Source: Patescibacteria group bacterium (lineage in GTDB: Bacteria; Patescibacteriota; Minisyncoccia; Phycocordibacterales; PALSA-1337). From it: a stretch of 45,301 bases of DNA. The stretch lies in the NCBI GenBank assembly GCA_018970245.1, contig JAGWWT010000009.1, positions 1-45,301 of the forward strand. Direction: 5' to 3'. The notes under the pieces were generated by a model. That model searched no databases. It saw only the letters and a program-made list of their open reading frames with translations, and was not told where the DNA came from. Position numbers and translations under genes: made by a program. Of this stretch, positions 23,264 through 32,353 are shown in pieces (position 1 is the first letter of the stretch; each line of letters begins with the position of its first letter).

Positions 23264-26200
23264 TGCCCAGTCCAGACAACATCAGCGTAGACCTGCCTAT
23301 CCCGAACTTTGGGGGTCTAGTCAGTGGTCTGCTAGACCCTCAAGCCCTTCCTCTCGGTGCTTCCCCATATAACAGGGATATAGCCTTTGCCGGAGTCAAT
23401 CCATCCGGCACCAGCAGCGGGACTGGCACACGTCCAGGGATGAAGCCTTTCTATGCTGCCCCGTTTGCCGGGAATCCCACAGTCAACTACCTCAAAACGT
23501 TTGTGGACTCAATGGACATCTTCCATCTCCTGTCCCTGGATGGTCTGGGGAATATGCGGGATGAGACTCCGTGTCCCGAGCCTCCGGGAGTCCCTGCCCT
23601 CATCGGCACTGTCCTTGCCGGATGCCTATGCCAGTCTGACTCCCTTATCAATAGGGAGTGGATGGCATTCTCGGCTGCTGCCCATCCTGGATTTGGAGTG
23701 GACATCCCCCGGCAGTGGGATGGGGCCAACTTCGATAGGGTAAGCCAGGGTGGTCCAGGTGCCCCACCATCGGTAGCAGACTACAATAACAGTTTTGATC
23801 TGGAAGCCTCCCCGAGTGGAATCCTCCCTGTTCCCGGACAGGCTGTATCGTCCGTTACTCAGGATGGTAACACGGTCACAGTGACCATGACCCTGCCTCT
23901 CCTCACTATCTTTGGAGCCAACCTGGGACTCCGGGGATTGCAAGTGGGAGATAGCGTCAAGTACACGGGTGATCCCGTTCCCGGATACAACGTGACTGCT
24001 GTGGTCACGGCTGTATTGCCCCCCAATCAATTTCAGTTCTACATCACTGCCACGGGCCTTGCCAACTCTGGTGGGGGCACGATGTACTTTGGCATTGCCG
24101 CTTTCAATACAACAGGGCTTGCAGATGCCTTCCCAATCTATAGTGAGGCTACTGTAGCCGGAGCTGGAGTGGCAGCTTACAACACTACTTGGAATGTCCG
24201 GGCTGTAGTGAATGGTGGCGGCCATACAACCATAACGGCCTACGCTCCTGTCTACAACCAGGGTAACTCTGGCAACGGCACCATTGGTGTAGGTGGAGAC
24301 ATAGATGCCGGGGTGCATCAGGTGTCTGTGGCATTCATCACCAGGGAGAACTACATCACCAAGCCCTCCCCGTGGGCCACTTGGACTGCTGCCGGAGGGT
24401 TGCAGGCCCAGTTGAATAACATCCCCATCGGCCCTCCAAATGTGATAGCCCGAGTGCTGCTGTTCACGAGCGTCATCACTCCCCCGGCCACTACGGGATC
24501 ATTCTTTTACTTTGATGGGTCGGTAGTGGTGAATGCCAATCTCACTTACCCTTCAATGGTGATAAACGATAATGTCACCACCACCTACCTTGTGAACTTC
24601 TCCGATGCTGTTCTCCTTAACGGCCAGCCGGGAGATGATCTGTTCAACTTGGTAGAGCTGGGTGAGTGCTCTCAGGTGACAGCTTACTCCGGGAGGCTGT
24701 TCTGGTGTGGAGAGAGAGCCAAGGTACAGAACTTCATCAATCTGTCCTTTGATGGTGGATGGAATGGTAACACCCCACTTGGTTGGTCATACGCATCTGC
24801 TGGAGGTAGTAAATCCGCCGATGCTTATTGGGGGGATGCCTACCGGATCACTGGAGATGGAACTATCAGTCCGGGAACTATATCCCAATCCGCCTATCAG
24901 GATTACCTGGGAGTTCCTATCCTCTCTGTCAATACTGCCTATTCAATGAGGGTAAGACTCCAGAAAAGTGCTGGGCTTGTAGCTGGGCAAGTAGTGATTG
25001 AGTTCTACAGTGCAAATGGTGGAGGCACTCTAGGTTATGTCCAGATAGACCACTCTCAGATTGGCACTGAGTATTCTGAGTTCATCCTTCCTGTGATGAA
25101 CGCGCAGGCGACCATCCCGGCTGATCTTGTTCTGATAGTCACCGGAGCTGGCACTCCTACTCTGGGAGAATGGGTGGATGTAGACTGCCTGGAGATATTC
25201 CCCACCAACCAGCCTTACTACAACACCCAAGTCCGGTGCTCCTATGCCCTTGACCCGGAGAGCTACAACCAGCTTACGGGGATTATGAATGTCGGGGCCG
25301 AGAATGGGTATGCTGTCAAGGCTACCTTCAATCTCCTGGATAACAAGCTGTACATGGTCAAGGAACTGGGATTGTTCTCCACGGCTGACGATGGATCCAA
25401 TGAACCATCCAGTTGGACCATCAATACTGTATCGGCCACTATGGGAACTGGCTCTGCCCGTGGAGTGGGAATAGGAGATAGCTGGGCCATCATAGCCCAT
25501 AAGACCGGGGTTTACATATTCTGGGGTGGTGAGCCTGTCAAGATCAGCCAGGAGATTCAACCAGACTGGGATCGGATCAACTGGGCTTACGATCAGACTA
25601 TCTACGTGGTGGTGGATACCATCAACAAGCGCATCCATATCGGCGCTCCTGTGGATGGCAGCACTGTTCCTAATGCCGAGTTTGTCTGTGACTACGCTCA
25701 GCTCGCCAATGCGGAGGGGCAGGTAAGCGGGCAGGACATTGCGGCACACCCGCAGGTTTACTACTCCATCTATGCCCCGGATAGAGTCATGGCTCCCGGC
25801 AAGTCCCGAAAGTGGACCATCTGGAATCTGTCCATGAACTGTGGAGCACTCACTATCCGCACGGATGGCTCCTATCATCTTCTGCGGGGGAATGCTACCG
25901 GGACTGGGAAGGTGTACGATCAGGATGTCAATCAGCTATCAGATGATGGAGTGGCAATCCACTCTCAGTACCAGACAGCCTACTTCCCGCAATCAATGGA
26001 GGAGCAGCAGCTCCAGCTTGGGGCGCACCGTAAACTCCTCAAGTATCTGACCGGATACATCTATGGTGTGGGCTCTCTCCTGATGACCATCTATGGCCCA
26101 CAGAACCAGAGGGCTGTGTCCTTGACACCATCACCATTGCAGAATCCCCCTCCGTGGGACTTCGAGAAGAATGTGAACTACATTGGGGAGAGGATGTCCA

Positions 26201-26301
26201 TCTTGGTTGAGACAAATGCCGTGGGGTCTTGGTTCAATCTGTCCAAGATGATAGCCACTATCCAGAGAGAGATAATCACCCCAGTCAGAGGGGTCAATTA
26301 G
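23263..26301 (+). CDS. Large tail protein, probable nozzle/tubular hub
   Basis: 1012 residues, mostly beta. The N-terminal IPNFGGLVSGLLDPQALPLGASPYNRDI and the later VYIFWGGEPVKISQEIQPDWDRINW segment resemble the tail tubular/nozzle type of short-tailed phages (T7 gp12/P22 gp10 role), which closes the tail channel and carries spikes. An inserted carbohydrate-binding-like region lies at about 480-640 (LSFDGGWNGNTPLGWSYASA). The size and the lack of a tape-measure gene nearby support a podovirus. Assignment is moderate; direct motifs are weak. Confidence 0.55.
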   Translation: MPSPDNISVDLPIPNFGGLVSGLLDPQALPLGASPYNRDIAFAGVNPSGTSSGTGTRPGMKPFYAAPFAGNPTVNYLKTFVDSMDIFHLLSLDGLGNMRDETPCPEPPGVPALIGTVLAGCLCQSDSLINREWMAFSAAAHPGFGVDIPRQWDGANFDRVSQGGPGAPPSVADYNNSFDLEASPSGILPVPGQAVSSVTQDGNTVTVTMTLPLLTIFGANLGLRGLQVGDSVKYTGDPVPGYNVTAVVTAVLPPNQFQFYITATGLANSGGGTMYFGIAAFNTTGLADAFPIYSEATVAGAGVAAYNTTWNVRAVVNGGGHTTITAYAPVYNQGNSGNGTIGVGGDIDAGVHQVSVAFITRENYITKPSPWATWTAAGGLQAQLNNIPIGPPNVIARVLLFTSVITPPATTGSFFYFDGSVVVNANLTYPSMVINDNVTTTYLVNFSDAVLLNGQPGDDLFNLVELGECSQVTAYSGRLFWCGERAKVQNFINLSFDGGWNGNTPLGWSYASAGGSKSADAYWGDAYRITGDGTISPGTISQSAYQDYLGVPILSVNTAYSMRVRLQKSAGLVAGQVVIEFYSANGGGTLGYVQIDHSQIGTEYSEFILPVMNAQATIPADLVLIVTGAGTPTLGEWVDVDCLEIFPTNQPYYNTQVRCSYALDPESYNQLTGIMNVGAENGYAVKATFNLLDNKLYMVKELGLFSTADDGSNEPSSWTINTVSATMGTGSARGVGIGDSWAIIAHKTGVYIFWGGEPVKISQEIQPDWDRINWAYDQTIYVVVDTINKRIHIGAPVDGSTVPNAEFVCDYAQLANAEGQVSGQDIAAHPQVYYSIYAPDRVMAPGKSRKWTIWNLSMNCGALTIRTDGSYHLLRGNATGTGKVYDQDVNQLSDDGVAIHSQYQTAYFPQSMEEQQLQLGAHRKLLKYLTGYIYGVGSLLMTIYGPQNQRAVSLTPSPLQNPPPWDFEKNVNYIGERMSILVETNAVGSWFNLSKMIATIQREIITPVRGVN

Positions 26302-26314
26302 TGTAATGATTACA
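26302..26314. repeat. Dispersed palindrome TGTAATGATTACA
   Basis: Exact, central G, begins immediately after the TAG of the nozzle gene. Confidence 0.92.
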
Positions 26315-26338
26315 CTTTGAGATCCTTATGGGGAACCT

Positions 26339-26500
26339 ATGGGAAACCTGAGTAAGCCGCAAAAGCTGAGCATCCCTCAACTTGCCGACATTCACTTGAA
26401 TCACCCTCCAACCGGGAAGGCTATCCAGGCCATTCTGGAATACATCAATGCTAACGTAACTCCGGTGCAGGGAAACCGGGTAGAGCCCAAGAAGAAGTAG
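26339..26500 (+). CDS. Short hypothetical protein (53 residues)
   Basis: ATG at 26339 with GGGGA about 5 bases upstream; the frame ends in TAG directly before the ATG of the next gene. The sequence begins MGNLSKPQKLSIPQLADIHL, has one helical segment (GKAIQAILEYINANV) and a Lys-rich end. Another ATG at 26328 is in a frame that closes after seven codons. A small tail-assembly or chaperone role is possible. No family is recognised. Confidence 0.6.
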   Translation: MGNLSKPQKLSIPQLADIHLNHPPTGKAIQAILEYINANVTPVQGNRVEPKKK

Positions 26501-26899
26501 ATGAAAGTCAGAGAGTACAAGGAGTCGGACCTGGATAGGCTGAAGGAGCTGTACCACAACTCCGGGTTTGATTACTACCTTCCAGGCATGAATGAGTTCT
26601 TCTCCAAGCGGGTAGTGGATAGCCCGGACGGTATAGCAATGGCAGCCTTCCTGAAGTTGAATGCGGAGGCTTACCTGATCTGCGACCCGAAGTGGAGAAA
26701 CCCGGCTTGGAGGATGGAAGCACTCCGGCAACTGGAATCCGTGTGCCGGGAAGATGCCGTTGAGAAGGGAGCGATGGAGGCTGTGTCCTTTATCCCCCCT
26801 CAGTTGAATAAGACGTTTGGCCGGAGACTATCCAAGATGGGATGGAGTCCCTGCCGTCCTGAGTGGCAGTGTTATTTCAAGGTGATACAGAATGGCTAA
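26501..26899 (+). CDS. GNAT-fold acetyltransferase-like protein
   Basis: 132 residues. The N-terminus KVREYKESDLDRLKELYHNSG is the standard first strand-helix of GNAT proteins, and the C-terminus KMGWSPCRPEWQCYFKV resembles the last two strands. The acetyl-CoA loop (Q/RxxGxG/A) is not clear, so activity is uncertain. GNAT-like proteins occur near tail genes in several phages and could modify a host or virion protein. It overlaps the next gene by 8 bases. Confidence 0.6.
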   Translation: MKVREYKESDLDRLKELYHNSGFDYYLPGMNEFFSKRVVDSPDGIAMAAFLKLNAEAYLICDPKWRNPAWRMEALRQLESVCREDAVEKGAMEAVSFIPPQLNKTFGRRLSKMGWSPCRPEWQCYFKVIQNG

Positions 26900-27185
26900 G
26901 AAGAAGAACAGGATTGGTGCCACTCTATACAATCTGGATAGGACCATTGCATCCGCAATCTGGGGCACCTATCAAGAGACAATCAGTTCTGAAGTAGGTA
27001 GGATTGCCATCGGTGCTGGAAAGCCGGACGGCTGGACTCCCAAGTGGAAATTCGAGATAAGGTGGGCCAAGGCTCTGGCCCACTGGCTCAACACCACCCC
27101 TAAGATTTGGGGAGTGGACCATACCAAGAGGGCCATAGAACATGCTGATCTTCTGGACTCGGTTGATAACGGGAAGGAGCAATAA
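26892..27185 (+). CDS. Small basic hypothetical protein
   Basis: 97 residues, Trp-rich and basic (MAKKKNRIG, WTPKWKFEIRWAKALAHW). It overlaps the GNAT gene by 8 bases and is followed without a gap by the ejection-type protein, so it is part of the same unit. Amphipathic character would permit membrane or DNA contact. Function unknown. Confidence 0.5.
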   Translation: MAKKKNRIGATLYNLDRTIASAIWGTYQETISSEVGRIAIGAGKPDGWTPKWKFEIRWAKALAHWLNTTPKIWGVDHTKRAIEHADLLDSVDNGKEQ

Positions 27186-27728
27186 ATGTCTCGTGCAGCA
27201 ACAAAAGAAGCCCAGCAAGCCCAGTCAACCGCTGCGGGTAACGCGGATCAGTATGGGTCTAATGCTGCTGGGTTGTATGGCAATCTTACTCCAGAAGCTA
27301 CCAGTTTAGTCAATTCACAGGGATATGATCCTGCTACTCTATCGGCTATCACTAATGCCGAGATGGGAGGAGTCAATGCAGCCTTTACTGGGGCTGGCAA
27401 CCAGATTAACCGCACAGCGGCCCGAGCTGGGAATACTGCTGGCGTGTCTGGGGCTCTCGATACTCTGGCGAGAGATAAGGGAGTAGCCGGAGGCCAGGAA
27501 GCCGGGGGAATCCGGATTCAGAATGCCAACTTTGCCAATCAGCAGAGGATGGCCGGGCTTAACCTTCTCAACAGTCTGTACAATACCAACGTGGGAGCCC
27601 AGACTGCCAATGAGGGCATCAGGACTGGGGACATCAACGCTCAGACTAACGCATCCCCCGGATGGGCTCAAACCCTCAGTGGGGTTCTAAGCGCGGTAGG
27701 TGGGCTGTTCTCACCAAAAAAGGTATAA
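27186..27728 (+). CDS. Putative internal (ejection) virion protein
   Basis: 180 residues, rich in Ala, Asn, Gly and Gln (FTGAGNQINRTAARAGNTAG), ending in a hydrophobic stretch (TLSGVLSAVGGLF). P22 gp7/gp20/gp16-type DNA-transfer proteins are small, Ala/Gln-rich and located just here, before the lysis genes, so the role is inferred by analogy. GGAG precedes the ATG. It is the first of three such genes in a row. Confidence 0.5.
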   Translation: MSRAATKEAQQAQSTAAGNADQYGSNAAGLYGNLTPEATSLVNSQGYDPATLSAITNAEMGGVNAAFTGAGNQINRTAARAGNTAGVSGALDTLARDKGVAGGQEAGGIRIQNANFANQQRMAGLNLLNSLYNTNVGAQTANEGIRTGDINAQTNASPGWAQTLSGVLSAVGGLFSPKKV

Positions 27729-27729
27729 C

Positions 27730-29067
27730 ATGGCACAACAAATCCTAGATGATCCCGACCTGTTGGATGATGAGCTGAAGAAGAGGTTGCTACAGCCTCC
27801 CCCGGCTGCCAAGCCTCTATCCGGGCAACCTTCTGGACAACCCTCTGGACAACCCTCTGGACAACCCTCTGGGCAGCCTGTTGCTGGGCAGCCTACTGCT
27901 GCCCCGATAGGCACTCCCATTCCTGTTGCCCCTGATATTCCAGCTCCGGCAGCTCCCTATGCCAGCCCTGTGGGATCAACTCCCATCATACCAGCTCCCC
28001 GCACTCCCAGACCCGAGTATCATGGCATAAGCCGGATACTGGATACTCTTGGTGGGGCTACCCGGATTGGCTCAGCCATAGAGGCAGCCGGGGGACTGGG
28101 AACGGAAGGATGGAGACAGAAGGCCGCTGATGAGGAGCAGCAGATTGAAGAAGGTGAGAAGGAACGGCAGGCTAATGCTGCCCTACAGGAATCTACTGCC
28201 AAGGCTGGGCTAACGGAAGCTCAGGCTGAGGCTGCCCGGAAGATGGGTGAGAATGTAATGATTACACTCGACGGGGTCACTTATTCCGTCCCCCGGAAGG
28301 ATGCCGAGAAGCTGATAGGGACCGGCATCACCCAGGCGGGTGCTAATGAGAGAGCAGCCGGAGCTAATCAAACCAAGATCACCACTACTGGCATGGCCCA
28401 AGAGGGAGCCAACAAGCGCACCGAGGAAACTAATACTTCCAAGGAAACTATTGCTGGTCTGGATAATGCCACAAAGGAGAGGATTGCTGCCCAGACCAAT
28501 GCTGTCCGGCAGTCCATAGCCCGGTCCCATGAGTTGATGGCTACTGAGAGAGCCCACATCACAGCCGGGAAGGTCAATCCATTTGTCCTGAAGTCCTATG
28601 GTGATCTCCAGGATTCCACATCCAGGTTGAATGTGATGGAGGAGAACCTGAAGGCAGCCTTGGGAGGGGATCAGCAAGCCATGCTGTCCCTGCTTGCCAA
28701 CCACCTGGGAATGACGATGGGACTCCAGAAGGGCACCCGCATGAACCAAGCCCTTATCAATGAGGCCGAGGCCAGCGCCCCATGGCTTGGCCGCATCCAA
28801 GCCCGGTTTGGTAATGATGGCTATCTGACTGGAGTTGTCCTCACTCCTCAGCAGATGGAGTCAATGGTTGCGCTGGCCCGCAACAGGCTGCAACAGGATC
28901 AGAGGAAGTTCAGTGAGATTCAGCAGTTCGCTGGAGCCCAAGGTGGTCCTCCAGTTGATGGGCGCGATCTAGGTCCAGCTCCAGCCGGGAAAGCGGATGG
29001 TAGCACTGGAACCCTCCCAGATGGAACAAAGGTAATAGTCAAGGGTGGAAGGATTATATCTCAATGA
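27730..29067 (+). CDS. Putative internal virion protein with GQPS repeats
   Basis: 445 residues from ATG 27730 (AAAGG six bases before). Residues about 30-75 are Pro/Gln/Gly/Ser repeats (five GQP units). Then come long Ala/Glu/Gln helices and the VMIT encoded by the palindrome at 28254-28266. Large Ala/Gln-rich helical proteins in this position are usually ejected into the host with the DNA. The upstream extension to 27700 lies within the preceding gene and lacks a ribosome-binding site. It overlaps the next gene by 4 bases. Confidence 0.55.
   Translation: MAQQILDDPDLLDDELKKRLLQPPPAAKPLSGQPSGQPSGQPSGQPSGQPVAGQPTAAPIGTPIPVAPDIPAPAAPYASPVGSTPIIPAPRTPRPEYHGISRILDTLGGATRIGSAIEAAGGLGTEGWRQKAADEEQQIEEGEKERQANAALQESTAKAGLTEAQAEAARKMGENVMITLDGVTYSVPRKDAEKLIGTGITQAGANERAAGANQTKITTTGMAQEGANKRTEETNTSKETIAGLDNATKERIAAQTNAVRQSIARSHELMATERAHITAGKVNPFVLKSYGDLQDSTSRLNVMEENLKAALGGDQQAMLSLLANHLGMTMGLQKGTRMNQALINEAEASAPWLGRIQARFGNDGYLTGVVLTPQQMESMVALARNRLQQDQRKFSEIQQFAGAQGGPPVDGRDLGPAPAGKADGSTGTLPDGTKVIVKGGRIISQ
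27823..27882 (+). repeat. Tandem 12-bp repeat coding GQPS
   Basis: Five adjacent 12-base units; the middle three are identical (GGACAACCCTCT) and the outer ones vary at a few bases. Such exact units suggest recent slippage expansion in a disordered linker. Confidence 0.85.
28254..28266. repeat. Dispersed palindrome TGTAATGATTACA
   Basis: Exact, central G, inside the GQPS-repeat protein gene (reads VMIT). Confidence 0.92.
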
Positions 29068-30800
29068 GCAGCCCAGCCCAGATACAGTGGGATGACGAGG
29101 ACGTTAAGCCCGCTAAGCCTGCACCCTCAGATCAGCCCCAGATAAAGTGGGATCAGGCTGGCACTCCTATCCAGGATACATCCACCATCGGTGCAGCACC
29201 ATCCACAACTGGCAAGGTCAGCGAGGCCGCACTCAACCTGCTTCACTCTGCATTCAACACACACTTTCCATTTGTCCATCCTCTGGATGCTGACTCTGCC
29301 GCTACCGAATCCGTTCTGGGGTCTACCAAGCCTATTGAGAACTATACCCAGGAGGGCCGAGCTGAGCATCCCATCCTGTCCCGTGTTGGGGATGTAACTC
29401 GGGGGATAAAGGAACTAGTACTGGGTGGGCAGGAAGCGGGAAAGCCTATGGGCACCAGCTCCGGGATTGTCAACAATCCTGTGACATCTGCCATAGCTGC
29501 TGCCCCCGAAGCTGCCGAGTTAGCCAGCCGGGGCACCGAGGCTATCGGTAATATGATAGGTCCATCAGTCGAGAAGGCTGAAGGACTGTCCAACCGGGCT
29601 CTATTCCCCCGAGATATGCCCGTTGGAGAGCAACCTCAGATACACTCTGAGTTCAACCGGGTAGCCCGCAGTGTTGCTCCCTACACCAAGGAGACTCCTC
29701 TTGAGACTGGCGAGGGTGGGGCTCTACGTGGGGCTCACGTAGCCCGACAAGCTGCCCAGAATATCTGGGATGAGAATGTGGAACCTGTGGTTGAGAGCTA
29801 CGGACAGGTCCGCAGACCTACTACCGATCTGGCTGAGAAGATCAGGGGGACTGTCAGTGATACGGATAGAGAGCTGGGTTCTCCCCGTGCTCATGCCACT
29901 GACAAGCTGGCCGATCTGTATCAAGGGCAGACCAAGACGGTCAAGGAGATGGCTGATCGTGTTCGGGAGCTGAATAATGACAAGGCCGTAGTACGCTTCC
30001 AGAATATGGATGCTAATGAACAGTCTCAGGCTCTCCTTGGTGATCCATCACTGAGAGGCAAGGTAGCCGAGTTGAATGGCTTGCGGGATAAGATGTTCGA
30101 CACCATATCCCAAGAAGGTGGAGATACACTGGGGGCTCAGTTCCAGAATGCCAGGTTGGATTGGGGGGCACTCAGGAACTACGAGGACCGTGTGTTGAAT
30201 GCCAAAGTTCCCACCCCGCAGCCCCTCCATGTTAGGCTGGCTAATACAGTTCGCACCTTCATCAGTCCACGGGGGGTGGACTTCTATGCCCGGCCCTCCG
30301 ATACTCTTGGAAGACTCAATAATCCCAACAGGCTAATCCCCAAAGCTCTCAACATGGCCGGGAGGATAGGATACCCAGAAGAGATTCCCACAGAAGAACT
30401 GCTAGGAGCCCACCCATTCCCCCCAGCAGGTCAGAGAATACTACCCCCTATTGGTGGGACAGGTGAGGGGCAGCCATTGAGGGAAGTAATCGGGCAACCG
30501 ATCATAGGAGGACACAACACGGAACTTCCTGCAGTGCGCGTAGGAGAGTCCATGACTCAGGGGGGCAAACTGGCCCGAGTGGAAGGACCAAACTACCGGG
30601 AGCCTTTTCCCATAGAGTCTGGCCCGCGCACCCCAGTTCCCCCTAGACAAACAGTCGGGGTCCATGAGCCTGCATCCTCCATATCCGGTGTGGAGATACG
30701 CGCAGGAGCCAGGGGAAGATGGCAGAGAGTCCTCGATGATCCGGCAGCCACAGCAGCAGAAAAGAATGAGGCCAGGGAGAATTTGAGGAAGCTGAAGTAG
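29064..30800 (+). CDS. Large internal virion/ejection-type protein
   Basis: 578 residues. It begins with two copies of a short QIQWDDED/QIKWDQAG motif, then helices rich in Ala and Glu, and a Pro/Gly-rich C-terminal third (PTEELLGAHPFPPAGQ). The ATGA overlap with the previous gene and its place as the last gene before lysis genes make an ejection-apparatus role likely. No enzymatic signature such as transglycosylase is visible. The palindrome at 30801 follows its TAG. Confidence 0.5.
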   Translation: MSSPAQIQWDDEDVKPAKPAPSDQPQIKWDQAGTPIQDTSTIGAAPSTTGKVSEAALNLLHSAFNTHFPFVHPLDADSAATESVLGSTKPIENYTQEGRAEHPILSRVGDVTRGIKELVLGGQEAGKPMGTSSGIVNNPVTSAIAAAPEAAELASRGTEAIGNMIGPSVEKAEGLSNRALFPRDMPVGEQPQIHSEFNRVARSVAPYTKETPLETGEGGALRGAHVARQAAQNIWDENVEPVVESYGQVRRPTTDLAEKIRGTVSDTDRELGSPRAHATDKLADLYQGQTKTVKEMADRVRELNNDKAVVRFQNMDANEQSQALLGDPSLRGKVAELNGLRDKMFDTISQEGGDTLGAQFQNARLDWGALRNYEDRVLNAKVPTPQPLHVRLANTVRTFISPRGVDFYARPSDTLGRLNNPNRLIPKALNMAGRIGYPEEIPTEELLGAHPFPPAGQRILPPIGGTGEGQPLREVIGQPIIGGHNTELPAVRVGESMTQGGKLARVEGPNYREPFPIESGPRTPVPPRQTVGVHEPASSISGVEIRAGARGRWQRVLDDPAATAAEKNEARENLRKLK

Positions 30801-30813
30801 TGTAATCATTACA
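30801..30813. repeat. Dispersed palindrome TGTAATCATTACA
   Basis: Exact, central C, immediately after the TAG of the ejection protein and before the lysis-type genes. Confidence 0.92.
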
Positions 30814-30830
30814 TCTGGGAGGCATGAGGG

Positions 30831-31025
30831 ATGCACAACTACTGGATGATATTTATAGGAGCTGGGGGACACTACGTTATATCCGCCCTTGTCACTTCTA
30901 TGCCTCCATACGAGGGTACCAATTACTGGATCAAGTGGCTCTATGCCTTCCTCCACGCTATAGCAGCCAACTTGGATAAGGTCCATATTCCAGGCGGAAT
31001 GAAAGACTTAGAGGGGAAAAAATGA
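30831..31025 (+). CDS. Small membrane protein, holin candidate
   Basis: 64 residues, GGGAGG upstream. Hydrophobic segments at about 4-25 (YWMIFIGAGGHYVISALVTS) and 32-46 give one or two membrane passes with a Lys-rich C-terminus. A holin or lysis-timing role is suggested by its place two genes before a muramidase-like ORF. The 4-base overlap with the next membrane protein suggests they are made together. Confidence 0.5.
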   Translation: MHNYWMIFIGAGGHYVISALVTSMPPYEGTNYWIKWLYAFLHAIAANLDKVHIPGGMKDLEGKK

Positions 31026-31243
31026 ACATGGATGTAGTCTGGAATGCCGCAGTCGTGGCCCTTACCTGGGTGGTGTGCCTCGCTACTCAATGGGGGATAT
31101 TCAGGGAGAAGATCAAGAACCTGGAGATGCGTCTATTGAAAGTGGAGGAGGAGAAGTTCCTAACCAGGGATGAGTTTGAGTCCCGCCACAGTGAAGCCCT
31201 CATGCAGATTGGAGAGCTGCGTAGGATCATCGCCTCCAAATAG
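31022..31243 (+). CDS. Membrane protein with coiled coil, lysis-associated
   Basis: 73 residues: one transmembrane helix (AAVVALTWVVCLATQWGIF, about 9-27) followed by a charged coiled coil (KIKNLEMRLLKVEEEKF). This layout is shared by XhlA-type lysis proteins and by inner-membrane spanins; no lipobox or outer spanin was found. Its frame starts within the stop of the 30831 gene. Confidence 0.5.
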   Translation: MNMDVVWNAAVVALTWVVCLATQWGIFREKIKNLEMRLLKVEEEKFLTRDEFESRHSEALMQIGELRRIIASK

Positions 31244-31259
31244 TCCTTGAGTGAGTTCC

Positions 31260-31613
31260 ATGAATTTCTGGCCCAATCCGGTGGTAAGGCTGGCTACAGC
31301 AATCAGCGTAGCCGAGGGCTCTAATCCTGATTGGCACAACCCCGGTGATCTCACCTACGCTCACGGTCATGCCACAACTGGAGTAGCCAACAAAGAAGGA
31401 GTCTTGATATTCGTAAGGCCCCAGGATGGATGGGAAGCACTCTACCATGAAGTGGGGCTTATGCTCTCGGGCCGATCCCACATCTACAAACTCACGGACA
31501 CTCTGGAACAGGTGGGACTGAAGTATTCTGGTGGTGATACCAACTGGTCCAAGAACGTGGCAGCCTACTTGGGAGTCCCTGAGTCCACAACTTTGCAGCA
31601 ACTCTCGGTGTAA
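31260..31613 (+). CDS. Muramidase/transglycosylase-like endolysin candidate
   Basis: 117 residues from ATG 31260; a GTG at 31251 would add three. The segment AISVAEGSNPDWHNPGDL contains a Glu followed by the NNPGDL-like element typical of lysozyme-fold phage hydrolases that sample ANNPGNL, and DGWEALYHEV matches their later helix. Glu 19 would be the catalytic acid. It presumably cleaves peptidoglycan at lysis or during entry. It is small, so it may be a virion-associated domain. The stop TAA lies in the palindrome at 31609. Confidence 0.6.
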   Translation: MNFWPNPVVRLATAISVAEGSNPDWHNPGDLTYAHGHATTGVANKEGVLIFVRPQDGWEALYHEVGLMLSGRSHIYKLTDTLEQVGLKYSGGDTNWSKNVAAYLGVPESTTLQQLSV

Positions 31614-31621
31614 TGATTACA
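31609..31621. repeat. Dispersed palindrome TGTAATGATTACA
   Basis: Exact, central G; contains the TAA of the endolysin-like gene. Confidence 0.92.
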
Positions 31622-31638
31622 TTCAAGGAGGAGTAGAA

Positions 31639-32220
31639 ATGAAAAAAGTGGCAACATTGCTTGCGGTTGTTCTGTTACTTATGGTTATTCCTGTAATGGG
31701 CCAGCAGACGGCTCCCCCGCCAACTCCACCCCCTCCCACACTCCAAACACTTCCAGGATGGAATGTGGCCGTCAACGGCAGCTTTTCATCGGCCAATGGC
31801 GGGACTAACAACGGTTTCGCTCTCACCCAGGAGCTAAGGCTGTCCGATCACTACGCAATCCGGGCAGATGAATATCTCCTCAATGACCCCAATACCACGG
31901 TGACTCTGGGGGGTCTGGAGTACAGGTTGCCAGCAACGGCCATCTTCAAGTCCACTCAGTACGCGGCCAATGCCTCCAAGGTTGAGCTGTTCGCTAACGC
32001 GGAACTGGGTACGGCACACGCTACTGTTCCATCCACATCCCCTATCACAGTGAGACATCTAGCCGTGGGGATTGGCGGGGGATTTGATGTCTGCGTCAGC
32101 ACCAATGTGTGCATCCGGCCACTGGACTTGAAATATGTCAATGGTGGGGTGATGACACATGGAGGCCAAGTGCTGGGGAATGGTATTGATCTGGAGGCAG
32201 GCATCGGCCTCCGCTTCTAG
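31639..32220 (+). CDS. Exported outer-membrane beta-barrel-like protein
   Basis: 193 residues with a strong AGGAGG start. Residues 1-21 (MKKVATLLAVVLLLMVIPVMG) are a signal peptide, followed by a Pro-rich linker and alternating beta strands. The C-terminus GIGLRF ends in Phe, the usual BAM recognition signal for outer-membrane barrels. Placed after lysis genes, it could be a receptor-masking or superinfection-exclusion protein, or alter the host surface. This implies a diderm host. No catalytic motif is visible. Confidence 0.6.
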   Translation: MKKVATLLAVVLLLMVIPVMGQQTAPPPTPPPPTLQTLPGWNVAVNGSFSSANGGTNNGFALTQELRLSDHYAIRADEYLLNDPNTTVTLGGLEYRLPATAIFKSTQYAANASKVELFANAELGTAHATVPSTSPITVRHLAVGIGGGFDVCVSTNVCIRPLDLKYVNGGVMTHGGQVLGNGIDLEAGIGLRF

Positions 32221-32227
32221 CTCCTTA

Positions 32228-32303
32228 GTGACTCGCTCCGCTGGAAGCGATTAAGTCACGGTGTAATAGGAGATGGCGGGGTATGACTCCTCTGCCCCGC
32301 CAT
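32228..32303 (+). terminator. Paired stem-loops after the late region
   Basis: GTGACT/AGTCAC (32228-32233 with 32254-32259) encloses a small inner hairpin. It is followed by a strong stem ATGGCGGGG/CCCCGCCAT (32273-32281 with 32295-32303). There is no T-run, so termination would be weak or need a factor, but the position between late genes and the regulator promoter fits a terminator. Confidence 0.5.
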
Positions 32304-32310
32304 TAACATT

Positions 32311-32344
32311 CAGGATTGACAGGCAGTTAATCCTGTGTTAGCCT
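32311..32344 (+). promoter_or_regulatory. Regulator promoter with a 7-bp dyad
   Basis: TTGACA (32316-32321), 17 bases, TAGCCT (32339-32344). CAGGATT (32311-32317) and AATCCTG (32329-32335) are inverted arms overlapping the -35 and spacer, a plausible XRE operator. Transcription would start about three bases before the ATG at 32354, giving a leaderless message. Confidence 0.5.
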
Positions 32345-32353
32345 GTATGTGCT

